Assembly (NCBI GenBank): GCA_002162755.1
Contig: MAAS01000004.1
Location: 1-64,000 of the forward strand
Length of the DNA stretch: 64,000 nucleotides
Origin: Gammaproteobacteria bacterium 50_400_T64
GTDB taxonomy: Bacteria; Pseudomonadota; Gammaproteobacteria; Pseudomonadales; Porticoccaceae
Reading direction: 5' to 3'
Under the pieces are notes generated by a model, which saw nothing but the letters and a program-made list of their open reading frames with translations, ran no database searches and was not told the origin of the DNA. Position numbers and translations under genes: made by a program. Positions 63,119 through 64,000 of the stretch are shown here, piece by piece; within the stretch, counting starts at the first letter, position 1, and every line of letters starts with the position of its first letter.

Positions 63119-64000
63119 TTAAGCCGCCCGCCGCAGTAAAACCAGCCCAATACCAATACAAACCATGGCCGGAGTAAACACCGCCCAAAAAGGCGAGAAG
63201 CCAAACACCACGCTCGACGGCCCGAGCAGTTGCTGACTAGTTTGAAAGGCAATACCGGCGATAACCCCGGCGAAGATTTTAAAGCCCATGGTCGCATCAC
63301 GAAGGGGGCCAAACACAAACGAAGTGGCAATAAGCACCAGACTCAAAATGGACAGTGGCTGTAGTGCTTTACTCCAGAATGCCAGCCAATATTGCGACGA
63401 CTTCTGCTCCTGCTTATCGAGGTACTGGGCGTAGTTATACAGACTACCCATCGATAAGGAGTCTGCGGGCATCACCATCAGTGTTAACAGGTCGGGCGAT
63501 AAATGCGAATCCCAGCGCCGTGTGAGGAACTCGCTAGTTTGCGTTTTATCCTCTTCAAAATGAGTAACCACACCCTCTTCTTCCAACCAATAGTCCTTAA
63601 AGTAAGTCGCCCGTGCAGCAAAACTGACCTCTTCAATTTCACGCTGCTCAGAAAAACGATAGCGCGTCACACCAAACAATTTACCGTTGGGATAAACACC
63701 ATTAAAGTGGATGAACTCATTGCCCTCGCGATTCCAGACGCCGCTGGTGGCCGATAAAGTCTCCTGCTCACCGCGCAACAACATGCGACGGCTGGTGGCC
63801 AACTGGTCGGTATAGGGAACGACATATTCCCCGAGCAGCACACCGCAAAAAATAATTAATAACACGGGGCGCAGTACAAAACCGGTAATGCGCAACAGCG
63901 AAACCCCGGCGGCACGCATAATCACCAGCTCGCTATTGCCCGCTAATATACCGAGTCCAATCAAACAACCGATTAAAGAGGCGAAGGCAATATTGCTATA
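63119..64000 (-). CDS. lptG: LPS export ABC transporter permease LptG (cut by right edge)
   Basis: The visible 293 residues are the C-terminal part of a YjgP/YjgQ permease: LIGLGILAGNSELVIMRAAGVSLLRI, a periplasmic beta-jellyroll (about 60-190 of the visible part, with GEQETLSATSGVWNREGNEFIHFNGVYPNG) and the last three helices ending QPLSILSLVLIATSFVFGPL, MGFKIFAGVIAGIAFQTSQQLLG and PAMVCIGIGLVLLRRAA. With LptF and LptB it extracts LPS from the inner membrane. About 60 N-terminal residues lie outside the window. Confidence 0.93.
   Translation of the reverse strand, partial: YSNIAFASLIGCLIGLGILAGNSELVIMRAAGVSLLRITGFVLRPVLLIIFCGVLLGEYVVPYTDQLATSRRMLLRGEQETLSATSGVWNREGNEFIHFNGVYPNGKLFGVTRYRFSEQREIEEVSFAARATYFKDYWLEEEGVVTHFEEDKTQTSEFLTRRWDSHLSPDLLTLMVMPADSLSMGSLYNYAQYLDKQEQKSSQYWLAFWSKALQPLSILSLVLIATSFVFGPLRDATMGFKIFAGVIAGIAFQTSQQLLGPSSVVFGFSPFWAVFTPAMVCIGIGLVLLRRAA

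Overview
The window looks like chromosomal DNA of a marine, aerobic gammaproteobacterium, probably of the Cellvibrionales / OMG type. This rests on the gene order rpsF-rpsR-(DUF2232-like)-rplI-dnaB, the operon yciO-scpA-scpB-rluB, a DUF3094 protein, a sodium-pumping oxaloacetate decarboxylase, and a very large CoA-ester catabolic cluster. The taxonomic placement is inference from gene content only. No tRNA, rRNA, CRISPR array, prophage or transposase was seen.

Layout. 1-1542: 5' part of a large glycine-rich exported protein running off the left edge. 2.07-8.2 kb: a lipoprotein, an SDR, acetyl-CoA synthetase, pantothenate genes panC/panD and dnaB. 8.4-10.5 kb: ribosomal genes rplI, rpsR and rpsF. 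10.7-35.9 kb: a 25-kb minus-strand block for degrading acyl-CoA compounds. It holds eight acyl-CoA dehydrogenases, an aldehyde dehydrogenase, an HSL-type esterase, an AcoR-like sigma-54 activator, a family III CoA-transferase, an R-specific hydratase, two dehydratase/dehydrogenase partners, an SCP2-type thiolase, an HMG-CoA-synthase-like/DUF35 fusion, a luciferase-like flavoenzyme, a crotonase, a CitE-type lyase and a mesaconyl-C4-CoA-hydratase-like enzyme. 36.1-40.3 kb: a multi-PAS hybrid histidine kinase and a small secreted protein. 40.7-43.9 kb: rluB-scpB-scpA-yciO. 44.1-48.3 kb: a compact plus-strand operon ending with a Bacteroidetes-type PdxJ and a DUF2520 protein. 48.3-57.6 kb: a phosphoribosyltransferase, a DUF1329 protein, a c5-like cytochrome, a carboxyltransferase, OmpW, BolA and OadB-OadA-OadG. 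58.1-64 kb: a D-aminoacylase-like amidohydrolase, an unknown protein with a sigma-54-like promoter, a decayed FMN-dependent hydroxyacid oxidase, a PHA-system protein, an RDD protein and lptG (cut by the right edge).

How the genes may work together. Four enzymes in the catabolic block, recognised by family, line up as one route: a methylsuccinyl-CoA-dehydrogenase-like enzyme (22273-23958), a mesaconyl-CoA C1-C4 transferase-like enzyme (19045-20250), a mesaconyl-C4-CoA-hydratase-like enzyme (31542-32390) and a citramalyl/malyl-CoA-lyase-like enzyme (30583-31473). Together they would take methylsuccinyl-CoA to acetyl-CoA plus pyruvate. The rest of the block supplies a peroxisome-like (3R) beta-oxidation set. 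My leading inference is degradation of methyl-branched (isoprenoid-type) acids or dicarboxylates that end in methylsuccinyl-CoA. This is the most interesting system in the window and is not proven by sequence alone.

Other structures of note: two copies of a dispersed intergenic element with imperfect terminal inverted repeats (40349-40679 and 62911-63118); a perfect 40-nt inverted repeat (50684-50723); three sequences with sigma-54 -24/-12 spacing, one of them downstream of twin inverted 12-mers; and an in-frame hexanucleotide repeat inside scpB.
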